Below are positions 25,121-33,689 of a stretch of 64,000 nucleotides of DNA, in pieces. The first letter of the stretch is position 1. Each line of letters starts with the position of its first letter. The translations under genes were made by a program, and so were the position numbers. The stretch spans positions 1,984,001 through 2,048,000 of the forward strand of contig NZ_CP016364.1 in the NCBI RefSeq assembly GCF_001888185.1, written 5' to 3'. Origin of the DNA: Phaeobacter porticola. GTDB lineage: Bacteria; Pseudomonadota; Alphaproteobacteria; Rhodobacterales; Rhodobacteraceae. Under the pieces are notes generated by a model. That model was given only the letters and a program-made list of their open reading frames with translations. It was not told the origin of the DNA and did not search any database.

Positions 25121-25987
25121 TCAAAAGCCGAGCGACTTGCGCAGCATATTCAGCGCCACCAGGATCAGGAACACCGCAAACACCCGCTTCAGCGGTTTCG
25201 GGTCCATCGCATGGGCCAGCTTGACCCCCCAGGGGGCAGTGATCAGCGTCATCGCAATCACCACCACAAAAGCAACCAGATTGACCGCCCCAACAGTGAG
25301 CGGCGGACGCACCGACGGATCAACAGGAAGGAACAGAAACCCAATCACCGACGGAACCGCGATGATCACCCCAAAGCCCGCCGCCGTCGCCACCGCGCGA
25401 TGAATGGGGGTTGCATGCAGGCTCATCAGCGGCACGCCAAAACTGCCGCCGCCAATGCCCATCAGTACCGACAGAAACCCCACCATGGGCGACAGGATCA
25501 TGCGGCGTGCACCCTTTGGCATCTCCTGCCCCAGCCGCCAGTCCGCGCGCCCAATAGCCATATAAAGCCCGATCACCAGCGCCAGCACACCAAACAGCGC
25601 CTGCAATGTGGTCGAGCGCAGAGAGGACGCCACCGTGACGCCGATGATGGCGCCAATGGCAATGCCCGGCCCCCAGCCGCGCAGGATGTCCCAATCCACT
25701 GCACCCTTTTTATTGTGGCTCATCACCGAGCGCAGAGAGGTCACGATAATCGTCGCCAGAGAGGTCGCCAGACACATCTGCATCAGCTGATCACCGCCAT
25801 ATCCCAGCGTCTGAAATACATAGAAAAACGCAGGCACCAGAACAATACCGCCGCCAACCCCCAGCAGGCCCGCCAGAACACCGGCCACCGCGCCTGTCAC
25901 GATCAGCAAACCGCCCATTTGCGCCAGTACGGCAGGCTCCGGCAGCAGGGCGGCAGTGGTCACAAGACTGGTGGTCAGGGCTGACAT
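25121..25987 (-). CDS. TauE/SafE family permease (putative sulfite/organic anion exporter)
   Basis: 288-residue polytopic membrane protein, about eight segments. Duplicated glycine-rich repeat starts (GVLAGLLGVGGGIVLVPAFFYVFQTLG, then PMVGFLSVLMGIGGGSFGVPLMSLH) are the hallmark of TauE/SafE. Family members export sulfite, sulfoacetate or related anions, or import in some cases. It is the first gene of a pair with PhyH. The start at 25987 gives a slightly long N-terminus; MGGLLIVTG at residue 24 is an alternative. Confidence 0.88.
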   Translation of the reverse strand: MSALTTSLVTTAALLPEPAVLAQMGGLLIVTGAVAGVLAGLLGVGGGIVLVPAFFYVFQTLGYGGDQLMQMCLATSLATIIVTSLRSVMSHNKKGAVDWDILRGWGPGIAIGAIIGVTVASSLRSTTLQALFGVLALVIGLYMAIGRADWRLGQEMPKGARRMILSPMVGFLSVLMGIGGGSFGVPLMSLHATPIHRAVATAAGFGVIIAVPSVIGFLFLPVDPSVRPPLTVGAVNLVAFVVVIAMTLITAPWGVKLAHAMDPKPLKRVFAVFLILVALNMLRKSLGF

Positions 25988-26200
25988 CGGCGGCTCTCCT
26001 TATTGGCGGTCGGCATTCCGGCCCGACATGGCTCCATCGTGGATGACGGTGCGGGGCGCAAGTCCGATCTCTCCCCTACAGGGTGAGCGCAAATTTGTCT
26101 CAGGATTTCTTACGGTTCAGTCGATTGCAGCAGTGACCCGTGGTCGCAGGGCATCGCAGGCTGGCCCCATTCGGCAGATCACACGCAGGCCCCTGCATGA

Positions 26201-27223
26201 TCAGGCCGCAATCCCCGTCACCTGTTCCAGCGCAGTTTCCACCAGTCGGGTATCCGCCCCTGGACGACTTGCGCCCTCTGACAACACCCGCCGCCAGTTG
26301 CGCGCACCGGGCCGTCCCGCGAACAGCCCCAGCATATGCCGGGTGATCTGATGCAACCGGGCCCCCTGTACCATCTGATCGTCGATATACCCCAGCATCT
26401 GCCCCACAACGGCCACCGGATCTGTAGCACTGCCGGTGCCAAAAATCAGCGGATCCGCCTGTGACAGGATATCGCTGGGCTGGTGATAGGCGGCGCGGCC
26501 AATCATGACACCATCAAGGCCCCGCTCCAGATGCGGCAACGCCTCATCCAGACTGGCCACCCCGCCGTTGAGAGAGATATGCAGCTGCGGGAACTCCGCC
26601 TTCATCTGATGCACGATATCATAGTCCAGTGGCGGAATATCGCGGTTTTCTTTGGGGCTGAGCCCCTTCAGCCAGGCCTTGCGAGCATGGATGGTGACCC
26701 GCTCGCAACCTGCCGCCGCGATGGCGGAAATAAACCCCGGCAGCACCTCTTGCGGGTCCTGATCATCCACCCCAATGCGGCACTTCACGGTGACTTCGAC
26801 ATCAACCTTGGCCCGCATGGCCGCAACGCAATCGGCCACCAGATCCGGTGATTTCATCAGCACCGCGCCAAAGGCCCCCGACTGCACCCGGTCACTGGGG
26901 CAACCGCAGTTGAGGTTGATCTCATCATAGCCCGCCTCGGCGCCAAACCGTGCAGCCTGCGCCAGCTCAACCGGGTCCGATCCACCAAGCTGCAAAGCCA
27001 CAGGATGCTCCTGCGGGGAATGGTCGAGTAAATGCATAGCCCCGCCCCGCACCAAGGCAGGCGATGTTACCATCTCAGTGTAAAGCAGCGCCTCTTTGCT
27101 CAGCAGCCGGTGCAGATAGCGGCAATGGCGATCGGTCCAATCCATCATGGGGGCAACGGACAGGCGGGCAGCCCGCCGTACGTCGGAAAACCCTGATTTT
27201 TCTTGGTTTTTTGGATTCGCCAT
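26201..27223 (-). CDS. dusA: tRNA-dihydrouridine synthase A
   Basis: 340-residue FMN enzyme reducing U20/U20a in the tRNA D-loop. Signatures: SVAPMMDWTDRHCRYLHRLLS (DusA subgroup), LQLGGSDPVELA, INLNCGCPSDRVQSGAFGAVLM with the catalytic Cys in CGCPSD, VTIHARKAWLKG and LNGGVASLDEA. The 20-residue N-terminal leader before SVAPMMD (NPKNQEKSGFSDVRRAARL) is variable in the family. The dusA 5' end is a known integration site for islands and prophages, and a decayed insertion element lies just upstream. Confidence 0.95.
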   Translation of the reverse strand: MANPKNQEKSGFSDVRRAARLSVAPMMDWTDRHCRYLHRLLSKEALLYTEMVTSPALVRGGAMHLLDHSPQEHPVALQLGGSDPVELAQAARFGAEAGYDEINLNCGCPSDRVQSGAFGAVLMKSPDLVADCVAAMRAKVDVEVTVKCRIGVDDQDPQEVLPGFISAIAAAGCERVTIHARKAWLKGLSPKENRDIPPLDYDIVHQMKAEFPQLHISLNGGVASLDEALPHLERGLDGVMIGRAAYHQPSDILSQADPLIFGTGSATDPVAVVGQMLGYIDDQMVQGARLHQITRHMLGLFAGRPGARNWRRVLSEGASRPGADTRLVETALEQVTGIAA

Positions 27224-27608
27224 TTTGCGCGGTTTCCCCGTTTCGGTCCGATTTAGCCTGTTTTGAGTGCAGGGCTACAGAATGTAGCACCGACGGCGCC
27301 GTGTAGCACTTTTTTCCGCCTGAGTTCCAGCACTCCAAATCATGCGCTGCCGAGCAACCACCCTATCCCATCGGTTTTCCCCCATTCAGCCCGATCGCCC
27401 CCGGTTTGGGATTCAAACCCAATCAAACCCGCTTCCGAAAAAACCGGAAGGATTGGCGCGCCGTGAACGCAAAGGCACGCAAAAGCGTTGCCGATTGCAT
27501 AAACGATTACATCGACGCTTCCCCTGAAGGTTTTGGAAAATAAAAATCTCAAATGCTGAGCTATTTTCAACGACTGGATTTTGGCGCGTCTTTCATTGTG
27601 GTTCTGAT
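27224..27608. other. Non-coding gap upstream of dusA
   Basis: 385 nt without a credible gene. It contains the dusA promoter, two copies of TGTAGCAC (at about 27284 and 27301) around a 10-bp palindrome ACGGCGCCGT, and an AT-rich stretch at 27530-27600. Short open frames here show no family text. Confidence 0.5.
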
Positions 27609-28393
27609 GGCGTTGTTGCAGCACTCTGAGTGCTAAGGATTCACAACACGAATCCATGCGGCTAGACAGGGCAGATGAACATGCCCGCACTTGGCCGCTA
27701 CCGTACGGCGCATTGGTCCAGCTAGAACGATGCGCTCAGAAAGCGCGGGTCGCTTCTGATCTGGTTGGACAACGAGATGATCTGGCTCGTGCCGCAGGAT
27801 GGCAGCCCCGGCCGCCCTGCGGTCTTCTCGGATGCGGCGATCCAGTTTGCCTGTCGATCAAGGTTCTGTTCAAGCTGCCCCTCCGGCAGACCGTCGGGAG
27901 GGTCACCAGCCTTTTGCACCTGGCGGGTCTGGACTGGCCTGTTCCATATTTCTCTACGCTGGCCGTCCAGATCCCATATCGCCGCGCCGGTGGGCCGCTG
28001 AACCTGCTTGCCCCCTCTCGGGACATCACTGTGTGATGCCCTGCCGGGCAGTGGATGGCACTGGGATCAAGTTCCTTGGCGATGGTGAGTGGCAGGCCCG
28101 CAAGCACGGCGTTCAGGGGCGCGCCAATCACTGCCCGGTCTTACCGGACTTGTTGGGTCAGGTCCCCAAGGGCGAAGACATCGGCACCGTGATCGCCTCT
28201 CTCGGCGATGCTTAAAGGCATTCGGCGAGCGCAGTGCCGCAAGAGACCCCGACCGCCAAACCGGCGAAATCCACATCCGCATCGCACGCATCAACCGCTT
28301 CAACCCACGCGGCACCGCCGAGATCATCCGCGTCGCCTAAGTTCGGAGGGGAAAGCGGGAGACAGCCTCAACAGCCAGTTCTGCAAAAATGCC
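27609..28393 (+). mobile_element. Decayed IS5-family insertion element
   Basis: Degenerate terminal inverted repeats bound the element: GGCGTTGTTGCAGCACT at 27609-27625 and AGTTCTGCAAAAATGCC at 28377-28393, 14 of 17 positions complementary. The 785-bp interior holds a broken IS5-type transposase. The length is slightly under the roughly 830 bp I expect for this subgroup, consistent with internal deletions. No clear target duplication is visible. Confidence 0.75.
27681..28340 (+). pseudogene. IS5-family transposase pseudogene
   Basis: Translation from ATG 27681 gives MPALGRYRTAHWSS, an in-frame TAG (27723-27725), then NDALRKRGSLLIWLDNEM ... SPGRPAVFSDAAIQF. A frameshift follows near 27850 and the protein continues in another frame as CLSIKVLFKLPLRQTVG and LAGLDWPVPYFSTL. 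The segment after IPYRRAGGPLNLL has lost the catalytic Asp context. A further fragment reads GIKFLGDGEWQARKHGVQG and LLGQVPKGEDIGTV, and the C-terminal end CLKAFGERSAARDPDRQTG is intact up to the stop at 28340. One nonsense mutation, at least two frameshifts and internal deletions: it cannot be functional. Confidence 0.85.
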
Positions 28394-28519
28394 GCGCGCC
28401 GCCCCCACAATCAGAGGTGGCGCACAATCAAACTTGGCAACCAGAGACACCGCCCATGGTGCTGTTGCCGCAGCACATCGGTGAGATCACAGTTCACAGT
28501 TCGGTTGTTTTGGCTGCCA

Positions 28520-29251
28520 TCAGATCAGCGGGCGGTGCTCGGGCTTTTCAATATCGACCAGCGCGAGATCGGCCAGCGCCTTTAGATCCATAATGGTCAG
28601 GACCCCGTTCTGCCATTCCGAGAGCCCCGCATCGCGCAACGCCTTCAGACGTTTGTTGGTGTGAACCAGCGAAAGACCCAATGCGTCAGCCAGATCCTGC
28701 TGTCGATAGGCAAGCGGCACGGTGTTGCCAACCTCCAGCCCAACTGCACGCAACCTTAGATAGATTCGCACCAATGCCCAAGCGATCCGCTGCGACGCGT
28801 CACGCTGGCCAAGTGACGCGATGGTTTCACCCAGGAAATGCTCCTCCACCGCGGAAATCCAAGTCAGGTCATACGCCCGCGCCGGGTTCTGTTCAAAAAG
28901 GCGAAATGTTTCAGACCGACGAAATACACACAGCGTCATACTGGTTGTGGCGTCAACCGAATGTTTCATTTCACCCATCAGACTGGCTTGCAAGCCTATG
29001 AAATCCCCTGGAAAAACAAAATTTATCACCTGTCTTCGTCCGTTTTCAAGGGTGGTATAGCGTGTCCCCATTCCCTTGAGCACAGTGTAGATCTGTGGGC
29101 TGTTTGATCCCTCCAGCAAAATGGTCGTGCCGGGATCCACCACCAGTTCGCCCGTTTTGAACCCTTGGGTGAACGTCAGTTCCTCTGCGGTCATCGCGTT
29201 GAATATCTCGCGGTTTCGCAAGGGGCAATTCTGGCAATCTGTGGTCGGCAA
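28520..29251 (-). CDS. Crp/Fnr family transcriptional regulator with N-terminal Cys pair
   Basis: 243 residues. N-terminal DCQNCPLRNRE has the Cys-x2-Cys-P of Fnr-like proteins, followed by a cyclic-nucleotide-binding-type beta-roll (about 30-150, ending VFPGDFIGLQASL) and a winged-helix HTH (TVPLAYRQQDLADALGLSLVHTNKRLKAL). Only two N-terminal Cys are present plus one at about 110 (LCVFRR), so an Fnr-like [4Fe-4S] cluster is uncertain. The frame opens with TTG at 29251, supported by AGGGG upstream and no in-frame ATG before residue 19. Divergent from the receiver-like gene. Confidence 0.85.
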   Translation of the reverse strand: MPTTDCQNCPLRNREIFNAMTAEELTFTQGFKTGELVVDPGTTILLEGSNSPQIYTVLKGMGTRYTTLENGRRQVINFVFPGDFIGLQASLMGEMKHSVDATTSMTLCVFRRSETFRLFEQNPARAYDLTWISAVEEHFLGETIASLGQRDASQRIAWALVRIYLRLRAVGLEVGNTVPLAYRQQDLADALGLSLVHTNKRLKALRDAGLSEWQNGVLTIMDLKALADLALVDIEKPEHRPLI

Positions 29252-29338
29252 TAGCTCATCCCCTGAACGATATGTCGTAGATTAATGCAAACTATCTCTA
29301 TTCGGCGCAAAGTGCACGAAACAAAAGGCTGACACCAC

Positions 29339-29806
29339 ATGCAAGACGACCTGCCGGTCAACACCTCTGCGGCTGACCATCCCGTCTATATCATCGCGTC
29401 ACGGGACTATCTGACCAGTTGCGATATCTCTGACACCGTATTTGATACCGATCCCGACGCGCAGGTGATCTGTCATCCTACAATCAAGTCGGCGCTGACG
29501 GATATCTGTCGCTATGGCACGCTGACCGCCGTCTTTGCCGAAGCCGGAAAAACGCTGGTCCACCAGATGCAGCTGGATAAGATCATTGCGGCACGCAGTG
29601 GTCAATTGGTGCTGCTGGGCGCAACGGCGGAGGCCGAGCTTGAGGCGGAGGAGATTGGAAAATACCCTTGGCCCGTGCTGTGCCGCCCGTTTTCAACCTC
29701 AATGATCAAAAGCTGGTTGCAGCCACGACAGACAGCCCCAGACGCAGCACTTGGGAACAATACCGGCGATCGCACGTTTATCTCTTGTCTGCGGGTCGTG
29801 GACTAA
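29339..29806 (+). CDS. Receiver-like protein lacking the phospho-acceptor Asp
   Basis: 155 residues. The order VYIIASRDYLTSCDI, ALTDICRYGTLTAVFAEAG, GQLVLLGAT, WPVLCRPFSTSMIKSWL follows the beta-alpha alternation of CheY-type receivers. RPF stands where KPF is usual, and AVFAEAG replaces the hydrophobic-D of the phosphorylation site. It is therefore probably an atypical, phosphorylation-independent receiver. The assignment is by eye from secondary-structure pattern and weak motifs. It is divergent from the Crp/Fnr gene (87 nt) and 20 nt ahead of the DUF1328 gene. Confidence 0.5.
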   Translation: MQDDLPVNTSAADHPVYIIASRDYLTSCDISDTVFDTDPDAQVICHPTIKSALTDICRYGTLTAVFAEAGKTLVHQMQLDKIIAARSGQLVLLGATAEAELEAEEIGKYPWPVLCRPFSTSMIKSWLQPRQTAPDAALGNNTGDRTFISCLRVVD

Positions 29807-29826
29807 CTTTTTGAAGGAGTGAGAAT

Positions 29827-30000
29827 ATGCTTGGTTGGGCAATTACGTTTCTGGTTGTAGCACTGGTTGCTGCATTGCTTGGATTTGGTGGGATCGCCGG
29901 GGCCTCAGCCGGGATAGCAAAGATCCTCTTCATTATTTTCCTGGTTCTATTTGTCATCGCCATGGTGATGCGTGCCCTGAAAGGCAAACCGCCGGTGTAA
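29827..30000 (+). CDS. DUF1328 small membrane protein
   Basis: 57 residues ([19 protein letters not shown] ... ALKGKPPV), two transmembrane helices separated by the glycine-rich turn [13 protein letters not shown]. The pattern is that of DUF1328 (YtjA-type) proteins, often linked with stress responses. A GAAGGAGTGAG ribosome-binding site is 5 nt upstream. It probably forms an operon with the receiver-like gene 20 nt upstream. Confidence 0.88.
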   Translation: MLGWAITFLVVALVAALLGFGGIAGASAGIAKILFIIFLVLFVIAMVMRALKGKPPV

Positions 30001-30126
30001 TGTAAAACTGGTCCAGATCTGGTCCGCCAATGGCATATTGCGCTATGACCGGCATCGTGGATTATGATCGGATGGCGGATCTTTGGTCGCACCGATCAGG
30101 CTCGATCAGGGCTGATCAAAACTCTG

Positions 30127-32799
30127 CTATTGCCGCGGCAGGTGTTGGCGGATGCGGATGTCAGCCTGCTGCCAAATCTCGCCCAACCGGGCCAGATCCG
30201 GTACATCATCGGCTTCAGCATGTTCAATATCCAGCAGTATCGTTCGCAAATCGTGAAAGCCCAGAACTGCCGCTGAACCAGCAAGGCGATGCGCCTCTTC
30301 CCGCAGGGGCTGGGCCAATTCGCGGGCCTGGTCCAGACTGTCGATCAAACGCTGCATCTCGTCGCGATATAATTGTAAGAACGTCGCACCGCGTTCGGCA
30401 CCAAGTGCATTGAAGAATTGCGCGATATCAGAGGCATCTTCGCCAGAGCCGTTGAATTGCGGACCGGTACTCTCGTTGGCCCCCGATTGGGCGGACGGTG
30501 TGGTGGATGTGACCGTTTCGATGGTCGTATACGGCGGCGCTGCGATGAGTGGCTGATCAACCTTTCGCGAATTGGCACGGCGCGTGATCACCTCTTGCAA
30601 GGTTGATTTCTTCACCGGCTTCGTCACCACCTCTGCCAGCCCCGCATCCAGAATTCTTGCGTGATCGCGACTGGCGACATGCGCAGTGAGTGCCACGATA
30701 TCAATACCTTCAGCGAGTTTCTGTTGACGTATACGACGGGTGGCCTCCAGGCCGTCAACCTCTGGCATGCTGACATCCATGAAAATTAGATCGAACGCCC
30801 CCTGCCGCGCCGCTTCGACACCTTCTGCACCGCCCGATGCAAGGACCACCTCGTAACCGAGACTGGTCAGCACGCGTTCGACAAGGATCCGATTGACCTC
30901 ATTGTCTTCCACAACCAGGATTCTGAATGCGGCTGTTTCGGACGGTGTCACGGGTTCTGGTCCGCCGGCGGCCGCCGCGAAGGGCGCAACGGGCTTTGGT
31001 GTATCGCTGATGTTGGGGGCACCCGAAGCTGTCCCCGACTGTTTCGCCGAATGTGACGCGGGCAGTGCCAGCGATATCGTGAACAAGCTCCCCTCTCCCA
31101 ATTCGCTTTCACAGGTGATCTCGCCCCCCATCGACACCACAATGCGCCGTGTTATGGCAAGGCCCAGCCCGGTGCCTTCGCTGCGGCGCGCATAGCTGGC
31201 GTCAAGGCGGATAAAATCCTCAAAAATGCGCTCAAGATCTGTATCGGCGATGCCCGCGCCGGTGTCGGCGATGCTGAATTCGACGGTATCGCTGTCCCCC
31301 AGCCGTTGTACGTCAATTGAGACCGCCCCGTCGGAGGTGAACTGCAACGCGTTTTCAATCAGGTTGACCAAGACCTGTTGCAGCGCAACCGGCCGACCAA
31401 GCACGTCGTCCGACGGGCCAAGATTGCAATGCAGGCTGAGCTCGTTGCGCCCCCGGCGGGCGTCACCCTGATGTGAATCGACCAATTCCTGCGCAAGATC
31501 GGCAAGGTTGAAGATCCGTTGGTGCTCATGTTCGACACCAGTTTCCAGATGCGACAATTGCAGCACATCGTTAACGTGGTCCATCAGCCGGTCACCGGAA
31601 TGACGCATCGCCTCCAGATAAGATTTTTGGATCGCTGTGATCGACGTGTCTTCCATCAGCTCAATCGCGCCCAGAATTCCGGTAAGCGGGGTGCGCATTT
31701 CATGGCTCATGACGGTGAGCAGATCTGCCTTTGCACGCTCTCCTGCCAAGGCTTCATCTCTGGCGTGCCGCAAGTCCTCTTCTGCGGCGATACGGTCAGA
31801 GATATCCCGCAAGTAGCTGACAAAGACGGTTTCCTCGGCCGAGTTGCTAGCCGTGATTGACAATTCCACCGGAAACACCTCACCGGATTTGCGCATCGCC
31901 TCTAGCTGGACACGCCCCTGGCCGATGACGCGTGCCTCGCCGCCAGAAAGATAGGATTGCATGCCCTGTTCATGGGCCACGCGCAGATGCTCGGGCACGA
32001 TCAGCTCCGCCATTTCTGCACCCGTTGCTTCGGCACGAGAATAGCCAAAAATAGCCTCTGCCGCGCCATTGAATTCCTGGATGCGCCCGTCGTCACCAAC
32101 CACCAGAATGGCGTCCAACGACGAGGTGATCATCGCGCGCATTCGGCTGACAGCAAACCGGGTGCGTTCCGCCAGCCGCTTTCCGCGTTGGTAGAGCCGC
32201 CCCATCATTAGCGCCGTCAACCCCAATGCCACACATAGCGCAAGAACCACCCAGGCAAGACGCGACAGGATCGCAAAGAGGTTGAGGCGCTTTTCCTCTG
32301 TGGTGCGCGCATGTTCGCTCAATCCCGATAGGGCAAGCTTGCGCAGATCGCCCCGGTTTTCCGTCAGAATCTCCGTCACCCTGGGAAGGCCGAACATCAA
32401 CGCTTCTTCGGGGCCATCAATATATGTGATCAGTGTCTCGATCCGCCCGATGACGCGCTGTAGACTATCGGCATTCTCGGCGACATCGCGCACAGGTTTG
32501 AATGTCCGGCTTTCGCGAATGGTGGCGATACGGCTGTAGAGAATATCAAATTTACGACGAATCTGCGATAGATCCTCGTCACTGCGCGCAGAAAGCACCG
32601 CGTTTTCCAGTTTCAGATGCTCAATCTCGGCCTGTGACAATGTCCATTGCAAGCTGTCAGTGGCAGCAGTCGACAGCCCATCCAGTCGCAAAAGCACCTC
32701 ACGCCCCAGCCGAACGGATTGCACCGCGAGTAAGGCGAGAACCAAACCCACGGTGATAAGAACGCTGCGCGACAGCAGGGGATTTTCCCGTAACCGCAC
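30127..32799 (-). CDS. Hybrid sensor histidine kinase (PAS-HisKA-HATPase-REC-Hpt)
   Basis: 890-residue inner-membrane sensor. TM1 (SVLITVGLVLALLAVQSV) and TM2 (about 178-198) enclose a helical periplasmic domain of about 145 residues. A PAS domain follows (ITSSLDAILVVGDDGRIQEFNG), then HisKA with VMSHEMRTPLTGILG (His near 366), an ATPase domain (LVNLIENALQF; IADTGAGIAD; GTGLGLAITRRIV), a receiver (LVVEDNEVNRILV; DLIFMDVSMPEVDG; VVTKPVKKS) and a C-terminal Hpt domain (EEAHRLAGSAAVLG). All phosphorelay residues are present. It lies 26 nt after the sulfite-oxidase-fold gene and opposite the LuxR-type regulator, its probable output partner. Confidence 0.95.
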   Translation of the reverse strand: MRLRENPLLSRSVLITVGLVLALLAVQSVRLGREVLLRLDGLSTAATDSLQWTLSQAEIEHLKLENAVLSARSDEDLSQIRRKFDILYSRIATIRESRTFKPVRDVAENADSLQRVIGRIETLITYIDGPEEALMFGLPRVTEILTENRGDLRKLALSGLSEHARTTEEKRLNLFAILSRLAWVVLALCVALGLTALMMGRLYQRGKRLAERTRFAVSRMRAMITSSLDAILVVGDDGRIQEFNGAAEAIFGYSRAEATGAEMAELIVPEHLRVAHEQGMQSYLSGGEARVIGQGRVQLEAMRKSGEVFPVELSITASNSAEETVFVSYLRDISDRIAAEEDLRHARDEALAGERAKADLLTVMSHEMRTPLTGILGAIELMEDTSITAIQKSYLEAMRHSGDRLMDHVNDVLQLSHLETGVEHEHQRIFNLADLAQELVDSHQGDARRGRNELSLHCNLGPSDDVLGRPVALQQVLVNLIENALQFTSDGAVSIDVQRLGDSDTVEFSIADTGAGIADTDLERIFEDFIRLDASYARRSEGTGLGLAITRRIVVSMGGEITCESELGEGSLFTISLALPASHSAKQSGTASGAPNISDTPKPVAPFAAAAGGPEPVTPSETAAFRILVVEDNEVNRILVERVLTSLGYEVVLASGGAEGVEAARQGAFDLIFMDVSMPEVDGLEATRRIRQQKLAEGIDIVALTAHVASRDHARILDAGLAEVVTKPVKKSTLQEVITRRANSRKVDQPLIAAPPYTTIETVTSTTPSAQSGANESTGPQFNGSGEDASDIAQFFNALGAERGATFLQLYRDEMQRLIDSLDQARELAQPLREEAHRLAGSAAVLGFHDLRTILLDIEHAEADDVPDLARLGEIWQQADIRIRQHLPRQ

Positions 32800-32825
32800 C
32801 TAATACATGCTCTGTGCTATGCGGA

Positions 32826-33350
32826 TCATTGGCCTACAGTGATCTCCTCAAGCTGCCAGATGCTGCGGGAATAGACAGCTTCGGTACGATATGTCGGATC
32901 GCTGTCGTAGGGATAGACAATCCACAAAGGGCCCTTGTCGCGCACTGACATTGATGACCCATTTCGTTCATAGGCCACCATCGGTCCACCGCTGATCGCA
33001 TCGGCGACTGGGATTTCAACGGCATAGTCATTGATGGCGCGCGCCACGACAATCCCGTTCTGCGCGTCTGTGACCCCGACATGGGCCAGAAGAGCCGCGA
33101 GGCTGACGCCGGTGAATTCCTGTTCACCAGAGGTCCATATAGTCCGAGTATCAAATTGCGCGACCGGCAATGTGCGCAGATCCTCAATCGAAAATTCATG
33201 ACGCAGCGCACCGTCGTCGCCGGGTGATGTAACCGCCACCGTCAAAACTGCCTCGTCCGACTGCGCAGCCAGCGCGACAGTGGGCGCAACACCGCAAAGC
33301 AACGTGACGGCTGCAACCAGTGCAACGATATGGAGATACCAGTGTCTCAT
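32826..33350 (-). CDS. Secreted sulfite-oxidase-fold (molybdopterin-domain-like) protein
   Basis: 174 residues with a signal peptide (HIVALVAAVTLLCGVAPTVALA). The mature domain shows the molybdopterin-oxidoreductase text at reduced length: FSIEDLRTLPVAQFDTRTIW, GVSLAALLAHVGV, INDYAVEIPVADA, GPLWIVYPYDSDP and WQLEEITV. No Cys is available for molybdenum ligation in the mature part, so it is probably not an enzyme. It directly precedes a hybrid kinase in one transcription unit, suggesting a periplasmic ligand-binding or sensing partner. The ATG at 33350 is chosen because the signal peptide starts there. Confidence 0.7.
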   Translation of the reverse strand: MRHWYLHIVALVAAVTLLCGVAPTVALAAQSDEAVLTVAVTSPGDDGALRHEFSIEDLRTLPVAQFDTRTIWTSGEQEFTGVSLAALLAHVGVTDAQNGIVVARAINDYAVEIPVADAISGGPMVAYERNGSSMSVRDKGPLWIVYPYDSDPTYRTEAVYSRSIWQLEEITVGQ

Positions 33351-33689
33351 AATTTGTATCCTTTTGCCCGTGCCATGCGGTAAGTCAGGTTCCTGATCTT
33401 GCCGCGATGCACATCCTTTAATCTGACCTAAGCCTGTCATAAATGTCTGCATCGGGCATCTGTTCCTGCGGATAGACTGCTATTCTTTGGTATAGGAATC
33501 GTAACCAGACCCGGATTTTTTTGACAACCAATGTCGATTTAACGTGCCCGCCACGCACTGCACCGACAAAATGGCGAACAGATATTTGTACATTTAGCCC
33601 AGAGACCCGCTGACCTCACGATGTTGAGAATTCGTAAACAAATTTAAGCCTATACTGCAGGCTAAAGCCGGTACTTAGCAGGAGGATAC
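33351..33689. promoter_or_regulatory. Divergent promoter region of the kinase and regulator units
   Basis: 339 nt with no gene. Must hold the promoters of the secreted protein/kinase unit (minus) and the response regulator (plus). The half near 33480-33660 is AT-rich; a TATACT-like hexamer lies at 33651-33656, and AGGAGG at 33680-33685 is the ribosome-binding site for the regulator. No clear repeat was seen. Confidence 0.4.

Noticed and set aside
27464-27541. Possible integrase N-terminal remnant (KARKSVADCINDYIDAS) near dusA
   Set aside because: Only about 25 codons and no distinctive motif; a chance frame is equally likely.
27340-27690. 116-codon minus-strand frame before the insertion element
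   Set aside because: No motif, runs across the element boundary, no ribosome-binding site seen.
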